Below are positions 1 to 11,100 of a DNA stretch of 64,000 nucleotides, one piece after another; positions within the stretch are counted from its first letter, which is position 1, and each line of letters opens with the position of its first letter. The DNA is from Kappaphycus alvarezii (lineage: Eukaryota > Rhodophyta > Florideophyceae > Gigartinales > Solieriaceae): the NCBI GenBank assembly GCA_002205965.3, contig NADL03000649.1, positions 310,001-374,000 of the forward strand, read 5' to 3'. The notes beneath the pieces are model-generated. The model saw only the letters and a program-made list of their open reading frames with translations. It made no database searches and was not told the DNA's origin. Made by a program: the position numbers and the translations under genes.

Positions 1-1474
1 ACCACTGACAGGCCTCGCATCACCACACGCAGTCCATAGACTCGCCCATTTTACTTCAGTCTTCATCATGTCCAACGACTAGAGTACACCCTATGCCCAA
101 CCAACGCAGCAGTCTGTCAATGCGAGCCCACAGTATTCTACTTTCTCCCAGTTTCTTGAACCCGATACAAAACCCCTGTCATCAACCCCGTCTATCGTTC
201 TAGCCTCACTAGCTATACCACAACCCCATCAGTACCGGCCACATTACCAACCAAAGTCACGTTTTGCCCATCATCTACATCTATACAGTCACCCGCCCTG
301 AGACTGATATTTCAGCTCCGGATCAATCACGACCCGAAACCCTGCACATCACTCCATCCAAGGCAACGTCCAGGCCCATCATCAACCACAATTTACAACC
401 TACAAGTAACTCTTCCTTCGAATTATATCCCATTCAAACACCACACAGATTCAATTCTCCTTGTAGCACATGTCACACTTGCGCACTGGTCACGAGACTT
501 GCCAATACCAACACTATCATACAAAATGAACTAAAGCACATCTTTGCTCCAGTTTGTTTCCCTCGATGGCACTCCTTCCGCGCGGCACACTGCCGCAAAA
601 TGTGCCACGCTTAGAGTTGTTGGAACAAGGTTGCACACCTTTCATCCCCATAAACATGAATGCCTTACATGCATCTTGGCCTCGAGAGAAGAGGCGGCTT
701 TTCTGTCCTCATGTTGGACTGGTGGAAAGCAGGCAACATACGTATGCTTCCGTTTCCATACTTGCTATGCATACCTTTGACAAAATACTCTACACATGCC
801 ACAAGTCTGACAAGGGTGCATGCCCCACTATTTCAGAGCTCCTCTTTACGTCGCCATTCCCATATGCAACAGTATCAAATCTTTAGGCCGACATCTCTAA
901 AGCACTGCATAGTAAGGTTTAGGGTGATACCCCAGCCCCCTCATGTAAGACACAACAGAGTAACCATTAAGCTTCCAATGTAAGGTCTTACCCTCATAAC
1001 AGGTGGTCTACTTTGTTTTACGAAAGACGCTTGGCAACCTCAACATGGCTTTCAAGCACGAATGATTCCACAGTCCTTTAGTCAGTTCAGTATGCAGTTC
1101 CCTTTGATCGCCTTTGAGGCGCGTGTAGACCTGTGCAAACAGGTAACTTGAAGCTTCCCCTGTGATAGATATTTACCAGTCTCAATCCCTGTCACAGTGA
1201 TCCTCTCGGCCCCAGCAGCATCTCTGTCAAAGCAGTTGTTACCCAGCAACTACCAAATCAGCATGTCCTGCGTCCGAGGCACGCGCGCGCCTCGGGCGCA
1301 ATCGCACCACAACCCACAAATACCATCGTAATCCGTAATATTCACAACTCCTCCCTTACCGCAACCAACGGAAGCAGAGGCTCCAACGCGAAGGCAACCC
1401 CCCGGCAGCGATTGACAAACTTCTCTAGTTAAGACATGTAAATTCAAAAATTTTTGACCACGCAACAATCCAAG
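1..1474. other. Left-edge noncoding stretch
   Basis: No open frame here reads like a conserved protein. The short frames on both strands are low-complexity, rich in His, Thr, Pro and Ser, and change composition abruptly. The stretch lies downstream of the importin stop codon, so it probably holds that gene's 3' untranslated region and the flank of a gene outside the window. No tRNA-like cloverleaf or repeat was noticed. Confidence 0.4.
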
Positions 1475-4400
1475 CTAGCTCTCCAGTTCACGTGCAATAC
1501 CCTCCATAGCTGCCCTATCTTGTTCGCTTACCTTGGCCCACCACGCACCCATTGCCGCTTGTTTCACACTCTTCACAAGTACTCAACCTCGTTGATATCA
1601 TCCAGGGCGTTGTACTCGAATGCACCTTCGTCATCATCTGATTCGTCAAAAGTATCAAATTCAAACAGGCCTCCATCGAAACCCCCATTCGTTTGTAGTT
1701 GCTCGAGCACGGAAACCGGGAGGCCTGTTCCAACAGCCAATCTCTCCAGACCGTCTCCACTGTTCTGCCCAATTTCATCCACAAAGTTCGTTGCATCTTC
1801 GTCGTCTCCCAAGTCTGACCCCGCATCGGCGTCTACTTGCCCAAACGTCTCAAAACTCGTAGAAATGCCGTTGCCTCAGATGCCGCGGCAAGCGAAGCGA
1901 GATTTTGACCGGCGTTCTCGGCGGACTTGGAGGCAGCGGCTCTTTGTCATCAATCATCTCTTCAATCTCAGCGCTAGATTCAGCAGGTGAGGCTTGGAGT
2001 GTTCCACAATAAGTCCTCTAGTGCACAGGATCGCGCCGACCCCCAGAATCACTGACTTTTTCGAGTGCACCCTGTCAAAGAGTTGCAGGTTGTTTGTTTG
2101 GGCAGCGACTAACTGCATCACCGAGGTGGGTCCTAGACCATTCAACACGTTCGGGGCATCGACGTAGCAAGAGAGCATAACAATTGCAAACAGGCGTTGT
2201 CTAAGTACTGTTTGGTCCTCCCAGTTTGCACGTACCGAGATGCCGAGCTCCTTGCCACTTCGACAAGAACCCTTTGCGTCAATTCTTCGCTTAGTGGTCT
2301 CAGATTGCTCAAGGAGAGGATCAACACATCAGCGATCTTAGCTCCGAAAATTGCATCGCTATCATCAAACTTGTTGGACCAAAGCTTTGTGATAATTGAC
2401 ATGAATGCTTGCATTCCTCCATCTAGTTGCATGACACTGCGGAGATCATACCGCAGGTACCCCTGCAGTGCCTTAATCATGTGCCCCACATAATCAGCAG
2501 CCCACTCGTGAAAACTATTCACCATTTTGGGAATGAGTGATATCATGAACGGAGAGAGCGACCCATGCAACTCACCAGTATGGACGACAAGGCTGCTTAG
2601 TACATCAAGCAGCTCTCCACAAACACTTGATGAGACTCTTGAAACATTGACTCTAAAAGGGGATGCAGTTCCCTCTCTATGGAGAAACACTGCAGACTTT
2701 TCCTCCCTGCTTGGCTTTGACCATTCACCAACTCCCGATATTACGGATGAAATGAGATGTAAAACTTGGGATACGCGTATGCAAGCTCGTCATCCTCGTC
2801 ATCGCCATCCGCAGAATACCCTTTGCAGATTGCCGAAAGGCGATATTAACCGCTCTACCAGGGAAGTGCATGGGGCATAATCTCGTCTGGATACCCAACA
2901 ACCAGCTTGTGCAACGCCGGTAGTATAGACATATAGTTGTCTGCCATGTTATCAATGAGCTGAAGCAGCTTTTCCAAGAGGCGGGGTGCAACGTGCCTGA
3001 TTAGCGCGGTAGACCCTTCCTGTTCCATCAAGTGTTCCAAGGCACCAGCGGCAGCAGCTTGAACGGGAAGTTCAGTATCTTGAAGCAGTGCGACACAGCC
3101 TCTCAACGAAGCCTCCCGAGCTCCTCTGAGAAATCATCCCACTCACATGAGGCTACCTGACCCAGCAGCCACACTGCCTCGACCTCAGGAAACCAAATTC
3201 TGAGCGCAAATCCGGCTCAACATGAGTCCTCAACACACTCAAAAGACTGGATGATAATTCCTTCTTTGACATGAGCTTTCCCTTGACGGCCACCAAGGAT
3301 GCAAATGCACCGACTTTCTGTCGTGCGAGTGTGGCACGCTGCTGGGACCGACAGGAGCGGCATTATAAGGATCAAGAACGTTTTGAAGAAGATAGTGCAG
3401 GAATGGGAGAATGGTACTCTTTGACCTGAGGTCAGACATCTTTGTAAGAAGATTTGAGGCGGCCATTCGGGGGGAGGTAAAATCCTCTGTGAAATCATAC
3501 TGCTTGCGGACATATTCGGTGGGATCGGTGGCCCAAGTCTCCTCATCCGACTCGACAAAGCAAAGGTAGGGAAAGGCGACCCTGGTCAACAAGGTATCGA
3601 CATAGGGTCGAATAATAGCCCAAAGGGATGCAGTTTCGATAGCCTCTTCGATAAAGTCGAGTGCAAGGTGAGCGACCCGCCTACTCAACTGGTGTCCATC
3701 GGTTGTCGAAGTGAGAAATGGAGCATAACGTTTGTAGCCTGCTCGGCGTGTCGCTCTTTAAAGGCGTTTGCCACAGCGACGGTCCATGGTTCATCCATCG
3801 GGGCCTTTTGTGGAGAACCGTAGCGCTTGAGAAACTTGCTAATGACTTGTGCAATCCATTTTTTCGTCTTCCACTCCGGCTCCATGGCCAATTCGTCAAG
3901 GTCATCCTTGTATGGAAGTTGGGTAGGCCTGCGAATGGTCTGATAAAAGGCGGCAAGCCACTGATCCAAAACGTTCCTCTGCCAAACAAGGGGGCAAGAT
4001 AACTGAGTGTCCAGAAAATCTTGACGATAAGCTTCTGGGCCAGACATGCACTGCGGCGAGGGTTTGGGTCTGCCGGGTTTGGAGGCTTTGCAACGATAAG
4101 ATCCAGATGTGCGTAGAGGGCGAGCAGAGTAGGAAAGCATGCGGCGGCGATGGAATCGAGGGGCTCGCGCGGGTGAGAGAGGCCGGCATCATTGGGGTCT
4201 GCGGGATCCAATCGGTGGGGGTCGCGTGACTTGAATTCGTAAACCTTGACGAGTTGGCGCAGGGCGCACAGGGCGGCATGAACTTTGTTTGGATCGTTGG
4301 AGCGGAGATAGTCGGAGATGGAAGGGAGGAGTTTAGGCCACCTGGAGGGAAAGTCGATGAGAATGAGCCAGCGGGCGGTTTCGGCGAGTACTCCCTCGAC

Positions 4401-4698
4401 ACTGGTTGCGGTGGCGGCAGCGAGAGCGGGCAACAAGTTGTCGCGAATGAGGGAGCGAGCGTTGTGGAGAGGAGGGGCGGTGTACGTGATGCTCGCATAA
4501 GGTTTTTCAATCGAAGGCGGCGGCGGATGCGACGACGGGGTCGGAGGAGGTGGCGAGGGTGAGAAGGTGGGAAGGATGATGGTCATCGTTGGCGAGGGTA
4601 GCCAGGAGGGACTCTGCTGCATGTCGTTGGGAGGCATCATTGGAGAGGGTAAGAGTGAGTGCACGTGCAACATGCTGTGGATGGTGGGATGAGGTCAT
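1475..4698 (-). CDS. Importin-7/8-like karyopherin (SXM1/NMD5 family)
   Basis: Nuclear transport receptor of the importin-beta superfamily; the family carries ribosomal proteins, histones and signalling proteins into the nucleus with Ran. The N-terminus (MTSSHHPQHVARALTLTLSN, start at 4698) fits an importin-beta N-terminal HEAT region. Around 4.1-3.9 kb come KIFWTLSYLAP and EWKTKKWIAQVISKFLKRYG, matching the KIF and WK-KKW-ARLFERYG blocks of IPO7/8. Around 3.6-3.5 kb, ETWATDPTEYVRKQYDF matches the highly conserved W-DPYEYIR-KFD block. The C-terminus is acidic (about 1.6-1.8 kb) and followed by a short helical tail ending at the TAG at 1475-1477. The span codes for about 1,070 residues, close to the family length of about 1,040. 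The frame changes several times, once in a run of five G at 3990-3994, without loss of homology. Introns are not obvious; indels in the assembly are more likely. Confidence 0.88.
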
Positions 4699-5341
4699 GG
4701 CCTGGAAAGGGGGTAGGGGGCGGGGGGTGTAGAGAAATGGTCAGTTTTGCAGGGTTTTTAGGTTTTGAGTTTGGAAAGGAATAGAGAGGGCTTTAGAGAG
4801 GGGGTGGGAGGGGGGGGGGGGAGGGGGAAACTGCGGCGGTTTTTGGGCAAAAGATGCGCGCATGGCTTGGAATGGCCGTCTGGGCCGCTAGGGCCGCCTG
4901 GGCCGTCTGTCAAACTTTTTCTTTTTTTTTCTTTTTGTAATCAACCCGTGCACCGACGGCCACAGGTCAAAACCCTGCTTCCCTGCCCTGCCTTTCCCAC
5001 AAAAAAAACGCCCGTTTTTGCCCCCTTCCGTCGGCCACCCCCGATTCTACCTCACCCATGCCACTGTACGCCACTGCACACTACTCTACTGTCCACCATG
5101 TATTGTACGCTACCATTGTATGTACAGTACAATACTGTATAACAGACTGACACTATTCCACCCGCAACACCGGATCCCACATCGGATCAGATCAGATCAC
5201 TTCACTTGCAACCAACAATTGGCTCGCCTCAAACAAAACCCATTTCAAATTGTCCACACCGTACATAGCTAGCCCACCTTACCCCCCTTCGCCTGCCCAA
5301 CTCCACACGCAAAGCCTCGCCTCACCCAACTCACACCCACC
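4699..5341. promoter_or_regulatory. Divergent intergenic region between importin and SPT4
   Basis: The 643 bases separate two genes transcribed away from each other, so both promoters must lie here. The stretch holds a poly-G tract near 4807-4827, T-rich tracts near 4917-4938, and the TACTG/CAGTA-type motif (tgtacagtacaatactgt) near 5120-5137. The same motif recurs upstream of several other genes in this window. No classical TATA box was identified with confidence. Confidence 0.45.
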
Positions 5342-5942
5342 ATGCCCAAGAGGATGTCGGCGACCATGTCGTCCCACCGAGGTAACGCAAAGCAAACTAA
5401 GGGCCTGCATGTCCTGTTCGCTCATCAAGACCACCCAGCAGTTTGTCCAGGATGGCTGCGACAACTGCTCATTCATGAGCTATGAAAAAGACAGAGAGCA
5501 AGTCTCTGGCGGCACAACCTCCCAGTTTGTCGGGGTAAGCCTTTGCAATCCAGCCCCCGATTTCCCATACCCACAACACACACCTCTCTCCTCCCTTACG
5601 CCACAACGCGTCCCACTCTAACCCCCTCCATTCTCTTCCCCACCTTCCTCCAGCACATATGTCGTCATGAATCCCACTCGATCATGGGTTGCAAAATGGC
5701 AGCGAGTTGGTAAGTCCCATGTCCTTGCACTGCACTTGTGTCCACACACTCTGCCGCCAATCATTCAACACCACAAACTCACATCACTTTCACTCCATCT
5801 CCCCTCTTAGCCACCTTTTGTCCCCGGCGCCTACGCCGTCTCGATAGACGCCAAAATGCCATATGATATCGTCGAACGTCTCGAGAGAAATCGCTGCCGT
5901 CCACACTCAGTGCTTGCCACATCCGAAAAGCCGCATCAGTAA
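5342..5942 (+). CDS. SPT4: Transcription elongation factor SPT4
   Basis: Small zinc-finger subunit of the SPT4/SPT5 (DSIF) complex, which keeps RNA polymerase II processive. Visible are the first zinc-binding cysteine pair in LRACMSCSLIKT, the second in DGCDNCSF, then TSQFVG, then NPTRSWVAKWQRV after intron 1, then FVPGAYAVSIDAKMP after intron 2; all match SPT4 blocks in order. The protein is about 120 residues, the usual size. The start is placed at the ATG at 5342 (context ACCATG), but reaching the LRACMSC frame needs one frame change in the first 45 bases. Intron boundaries also need a one-base change in a GGGG run (5532-5535) and a TTTT run (5816-5819), fitting homopolymer errors rather than gene decay. 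Confidence 0.87.
5535..5653 (+). other. SPT4 intron 1
   Basis: This is a GT-AG intron of 119 bases. It begins GTAAGC after TTTGTCGGG, ends CTTCCTCCAG, and interrupts SPT4 between TSQFVG and YVVMNPTRSW. Homology continues on both sides. The phase works only if the GGGG run at the donor is one base too long. Confidence 0.75.
5710..5810 (+). other. SPT4 intron 2
   Basis: This is a GT-AG intron of 101 bases that begins GTAAGTCC and ends CCCTCTTAG. It lies between the WVAKWQRV and FVPGAYAVS blocks of SPT4. It is one of the clearest spliceosomal introns in the window and shows that the organism uses standard GTAAG donors. Confidence 0.78.
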
Positions 5943-6292
5943 CTCTCCACTTGTTCCTGTCATGATCCAGCGTAACTTGTACCAACGCTACCTGACACTC
6001 CCGCCGTGCCACACTTTCACCGCGTTTAATCGATAAAGAGAAAGCAGATTGCAGTCAGGCCATTGCTTTTTGACAGAGCCCGAATCCCTGCTCCCTTGCT
6101 GCTTGTTCACCATTGTCTTTCCTAGTCGCGCTATCTACACTCCTACGGCTACAGTCAACTACAGTGTGCTATACCTATCCACCTGCGAATCTCGCTATCC
6201 ATCCACCCCCGTTCGCATACTCGCCTTTTTCCGCTCAAGTGTATATACACACTAATCCCCTCAACTATGCTCATGTAGTATCGCATTCCTCT
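5943..6292. other. Convergent 3' spacer between SPT4 and the carboxypeptidase
   Basis: The 350 bases separate the stop codons of two convergent genes. The sequence is pyrimidine-rich on the plus strand and has no conserved frame. It most likely contains the two 3' untranslated regions and polyadenylation signals, none of which can be placed exactly. Confidence 0.45.
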
Positions 6293-7887
6293 TCACACCC
6301 CTGTTCCCTGTTTTCCGTCACTTGCCGTCACCTCTGAATCCGCACCGCCCCTCAAGGTCACTCCTTTCCTCTCGTTTCCTCTTCTTTTCCTCACCACCAC
6401 AACCGTCAGCGAAACCAACACCACGAATACCGCGCTTCCCAGGCTCACAACAGCACAAACGGCAAGTCGATTCTTGCAATTCCTCCCCAACTTCCGAAAT
6501 CTGCCGCCTGGGAAATTCGAAAAAGTGTCCACCGTCGCCTCGTCATACCTCAACAGAGATTTCACCGCCTCCAACCCTTCCTTACACGTCGGCTCAATCT
6601 CCTCCGCCGCAGCAGGAACCCCTCCAGCCCGCTCGCCGTCGACTGATTGGGTCTCAGTTCCACCGTGTAACTCAATGCCCCTCGACTCGCCATCCAGTCA
6701 CTAAGAACACCGCCCGCCAAGTAAACTGATGAGGCTTGACGGAACAAATATCGCTGCCCAAACGCGCGTGACATGTCCCTCGCAATGACCCTGCCTAGAT
6801 TGCAAAACTGTCGCCATCGCTCGGGAGTGTCTCTGGTGTAACTCCATGGACTCAGCACCTCTGCACCGTACGAATGAAAGTCGATATGCGATTCGATACC
6901 ATCCAAGGATTCAATGTACGACGCACAACCTGTGACTCGGGCTCTGAAAACGGGCCGGTACCAATGTACTGCTCATCGCAGGGATCCTTGAGCGTCGGAA
7001 CCTTCGGTAGGGACTGGTCCGTAGCCCTTTGCCAATTGCGATTGAGGTCGACGCCGTCACGGTTCCGATTTGGGCAACCGGCAATGCGACGGTTCTTGCG
7101 TTGAAGGCGATGAGTTTGAGTGAAGCGATAGCCATCTGGATTGATGAGAGGGATGAGATGACTTGTGTGGAGCGCAGAAGACGGACCAGGGGGTCGTCGC
7201 GGGGTGAGTGGCGAGATGGACTGTGAGTGCGTCGGCAATGTAGGTGGCGACGTGGGTGGCGATCCACTCGCGGGCGTGTTGCAGGGCGGTGAGAAGGATG
7301 CGACGGGGGGAGGAGGAGTCTGTTTGACCGATTGTGAGAGCGTGGATGGGATGTCGGTTGATGGAGATCCGATAATGGTGAGATTGACGAGGGGATGAAG
7401 ATCAGGAAGAGTTTTCCACTTTGCGAGGAGTGCAGGGTGAGTCCAGTAGCGGGAGTAGAAAGAGAGTTGATGGTCGGGGTGGATCGGAAGAGAAAGGGAG
7501 GCGGGTGGTAGTGGTAGTTGGAGTGTTGAGAGGGGGAGGTGGAGAATAGGTGAGACAGGTTGACGGAGAGGATGTTGGTGTGGGGTTGAAGGGAGGGTGA
7601 GTTGACGAGGAGGGAGAGTTGGTGGGGTCAAGGGCAAGAAGGTTTGGTTGGTTGAGGAGGAGTTGTTCGGGAGATAATTTCAAGGGGGCAGGGATGGGAG
7701 AGCAGAGTGTAGGTTGGTTTATTTGGGAGTGTTGAGTGAGGGTAAGGGATACGAGGGCGAAATGGTGGTAAGGGGGTTCGAGAGGGAAGGAACATGGGAG
7801 TTGGGCGAGCTGGGCGTTGGTGGAGGGGTAGAGGAGGAGGGGGCAGAGAAAGAAGAAGATGACATGAGGGGAGGAGGGGGGGAGCAT
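6293..7887 (-). CDS. M14 zinc carboxypeptidase, type I membrane-anchored
   Basis: Metallocarboxypeptidase that removes C-terminal residues; predicted to act outside the plasma membrane or in the secretory lumen. A signal peptide is visible at the start (FFFLCPLLLYPSTNAQLAQL). All family landmarks follow: zinc motif HAREW (7264-7278), substrate-binding NPDGYRFT, RKNRR and DLNRNW, the pfSEPES block (GTGPFSEPES), third zinc ligand in HIDFHSYGAEVLSPW, and catalytic Glu in YTVELRP. The C-terminus adds a hydrophobic span (VSLGSAVFVVLVSLTVVVV) followed by RKRR and a tail of about 30 residues, so the enzyme should be anchored with a short cytosolic tail. The frame shifts at least three times between blocks, so the catalytic core appears complete but the reading frame in this assembly is broken. 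Confidence 0.85.
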
Positions 7888-8327
7888 GACAGGATGGTAG
7901 AGATGATATGAAGGAAAAATTGCGGGGGGTGCAAGAAAGGGGAGTCAGGAGAGAGAGGCGGGTGGAGTGAGAGTACGGAGGGGAGAATAATATGGGTTCG
8001 GTTATAGGTTTGGTTTAGTGGAACGGGATCAAGAAGAGGGGGTTTGATTGAGGAGGGTAAATGAATGATAAGAAGGTTTCTGGTGAGGGATCATTGGGGT
8101 GGGGCTGGGGGAGGAGATGTAGTGTGAGGTGGGGGTGGTATTGAAGAAATATGAAAGGGGGGTTTTGCCCAGAGAGAGGGGAGAGTGCGGGACACAAGTT
8201 GGAAGGGGAGCGGAGGGATTTTGAGAGAAAATTAGAGTTGGGAGGGGATAAGGAAGGGAGGTATCGGTTGATTGTAAATTAATTTCTCAAAGATGAGTGA
8301 CGTTGAACATTATTGTGAGCAGCTCAG

Positions 8328-8381
8328 CTGTACTGTACTGTACTGTAACTGTAGACACCTACTGTACTGTGCTGTACAGAG
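8328..8381. repeat. TACTG pentamer cluster
   Basis: A short array reads tgtactgtactgtactgt, followed by cctactgtactgtgctgtac. TACTG joined to its complement CAGTA gives the palindrome TACTGTACAGTA, so such clusters can fold into hairpins. The same motif recurs at 8765-8828, 9595-9613, 36386-36522 and 45911-45997. Confidence 0.7.
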
Positions 8382-8764
8382 CCGTTGTTATTTTGAGGAA
8401 TAAAGCATTTGGAAAATTAGTGCTATCAACTATGATACGGTAAAATATGACTCGGTACAACGGCATAGACGAGGAACTTTACTGTACACTACTGTACACA
8501 TTTTATAAATCACAAAAGAGGTTAAGAGACTCGTGGCTGATTTGTGACAGCACTGTACACTTCATTACATTACTATCAAAGCATATGTCCGTAATTGCAT
8601 TTATTTGCCTTTCAAGGCGAAAACGAAAATTGCAGTTCCAATGCTTATTGATTCCTGTCATACATCAATTCAGAATTTACAAGCACCACCATTCAAGATG
8701 CCATTTGCTCTCACTGCAGTACACTAGTACTACATGCGTAGCACTGGTCTTCTTCATCCTCTTC

Positions 8765-8828
8765 TGTACAGTACTGTACAGTAACTAGAGATAAACCAGG
8801 CCAACTCGGTAAGGTACTGTACTGTACG
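8765..8828. repeat. CAGTA/TACTG palindromic cluster
   Basis: The segment contains tgtacagtactgtacagta at its left end and ggtactgtactgtacg at its right end, with a spacer of about 35 bases. Both parts are built from TACTG and its complement. It lies in AT-rich noncoding DNA. Confidence 0.65.
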
Positions 8829-10249
8829 TTACGCCCGCATATTTTCGCATTGTTTTTCAAGGTTTCTTCCATTTGATTCTCCTCTTTGTCGGCTTTTGAT
8901 CTCCTCGTTGACCTGGTCAGCTAGGTGATTCAACTTGATTATATTAATAACAATGAGCATCATTGTAGGGCCGGGAAACTGGAGTCAACGGGACTGAATC
9001 ATTTCCTAGATCACATAATTACACATGGCTTTCTCAAATATTAATTCCTCCTTTCAAACACCAACCACTCTTTGTAACGCCTTTCCATGCCCCATCCCAG
9101 CCTCTATTCACAATCTGTCATCACACTCTTCAGCCGTTTTTCTATAATGAGGTTATATAACTGTAGCAAAATAACTGCACAGTACGGTACTGTAGCGCTA
9201 CTTTCCATTCAAAACAAAACTCGCCCATTTTTTCATCTCATGCAGCCCAACTCGTCTATGCTTCGCTCCGAACCACTGCATGCAATTTTCTCGCCCAATT
9301 AAACGGCTTTACCCTCGCATCCCTAGTTTTGTTACAAAAAGAAAATAACAATTTTAATAATCTAAAGTCGGAAGTCAAGCGAATACCCTCCATCATAATT
9401 ACTATATTATTTTACTCATTTGTCATTTCGAGTTGGTAGACTTGCTGCACCGTTTTGAATTTCTCATTTTTTCAATACCACTAGACTGTAACAGGTGTCT
9501 ATCATTTAGTTTTATCGATATTCTGTTTTCTGGGCTTTGGCGTAAAACTGATCATAAACAATAAATATTTCTCACAATCACAATCATTTTAACGTACTGT
9601 ACACTGCTGTACCCCATATTGTAACTCAACGGTACGGCGATATAATATCAAAAACGAATCAATCACCAACCTTGTTATCGTCTACTGTACAAAGCCTGTT
9701 CACAATGAGGCTCAATATAATCGTGCCCGAGTGTAAGCAGACAAACTTGAATTCGACTCTACTGTAAGAATCACTGGCCTAAAGCTCTATTCTATTCTAT
9801 TGTACAGTTCGATACTGTAGAACTGACGCCTACAGTTCGAATCTTCTGTTTACGTACTGCTCTATGAATAATGCTGGCGTCCACCAAAATGCCAATCGCA
9901 CGACTCGTACGTTCGACTTTTTACTTCTCTCCCACATGCAGGCCGCTGCTTGCTGCGCTCACCAGCCTCACCAGTTTTACCATCAAGCAACTACAGTATC
10001 ACTCATCAACTTCCACTAAGAGTCCTCTACCTCCTCTACTACTGAGGGATTCGTCGTTCCCAACCTCATGTCAACGCACTATTGCTGATCTTTTTTGTTT
10101 GACGCTCCCCAGTCGTGCGATACGACACAACCCACTGCTTCAAACTAAAAATAGTGCCACAACCGGTTCCAGCTCATCCATCTTTTGCCTCCTCATTCTC
10201 GTGTGCATGATCACCTGCAACACATTCCAAAGAGAAAAACCCACAGTTT

Positions 10250-11100
10250 TCCTGCCCACTCTCCCTGATCCATAGTCCACCTCTCCCGCCCCATCGTCAA
10301 ATCCCGGCCTCTCCATTTGTCTCACACCTCACTTCCGGCCCACTTACAAACCCCCTCCTCCCTCTCCACTGAAATCCAACCGTGAACATCCCCAAAACAC
10401 TTTACTGTTCCCACCACCCATCGCTCTACTCATACCCCGCTCCGTATCAATCCTACCATCACCACAACGCCCACACAATAAACCTCTCCAAACACCAAAC
10501 CTGGCCCCTTGCTCCACCTCCCCATACCTACACCACATGCCCACGCAAAGCATAAAACCATCATTAACAAATCGCAAACACCAACCACACACAGGGCCAC
10601 TGCCCATTCGACACACACGGACGAATCCACCCCACAATGCAACGACTGCGCATCTCTGAAACCTCCGCAATTCGCCCCCATATGCCAGCCCACTTCCACT
10701 CGCCCGCATGGACGAACCACCATCAAGCCAGTCGATACACCTACACCACGCCGCAACCCAGGTGTACCGTGAAATGGGAGGCTCGTTTACACGATGTCGG
10801 CGGTCGAGACATCGCAGGTCACGGGGAGCGGGAAGAGCACGTTCGTCTTTCCATTCGGAATTAGCGCCTTTGAATACATGTGTGGTGACCCGATGGCGCG
10901 GAGTGTTGGGATTTTCAAACTGGAATGCCGAATCGAGGCGGGGTGATTTCCGGGGTTTCAACGCTGCGTCAGGCAGGTGGTGGTTTAGGGAGGGTTGACT
11001 GTTTGGACAATGGGAGCTGCACATGTTGGCGCAGCAGGAGAGATTAGAAATTGATAGGGAATCGAGATATGGCCGTGGGGTGAGGGCCAAAGAAGGCCAA
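10250..11100. other. Possible gene remnant or small gene at the island edge
   Basis: The plus strand from 10250 to 10760 is strongly C-rich and G-poor, as at the 5' ends of the recognised genes here, which suggests a plus-strand transcript. Downstream, an ATG at 10708 opens MDEPPSSQSIHLHHAATQVY. Another frame beginning near 10795 reads MSAVETSQVTGSGKSTFVFP and runs for about 50 codons. Neither matches a family I know, and the GSGKST string alone is not enough to call an ATPase. It may be a small gene, or a gene truncated by expansion of the adjoining desert. Confidence 0.2.

Larger units (their letters stand above)
7888..10249. other. Intergenic region with CAGTA/TACTG clusters
   Basis: About 2.4 kb upstream of the carboxypeptidase. 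The first 400 bases are G-rich on the plus strand, the usual look of gene 5' ends here for a minus-strand gene. From 8.2 kb it becomes AT-rich and carries repeated copies of TACTG and its complement CAGTA. No conserved protein frame was found; frames up to 134 codons exist near 9.9-10.3 kb but have no recognisable features. Confidence 0.45.

Noticed and set aside
1577-1596. A 17-base micro-intron near the importin 3' end (GT...AG)
   Set aside because: The frame can be restored equally well by one inserted base, and the clear introns in SPT4 are 101 and 119 bases, so a homopolymer-type error is simpler.
5382-5401. A 20-base intron in the SPT4 5' end (GTAACG...CTAAG)
   Set aside because: Removing it does not place the following LRACMSC block in frame with the ATG, so it does not solve the reading frame.
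10795-10950. P-loop ATPase because of a GSGKST string
   Set aside because: The frame is only about 50 codons, lacks Walker B or other ATPase motifs, and is not conserved with any family I recognise.
10344-11090. A 248-codon minus-strand frame
   Set aside because: It is rich in Gly, Cys and Arg, lies opposite a C-rich strand and shows no domain, so it looks like a compositional shadow.
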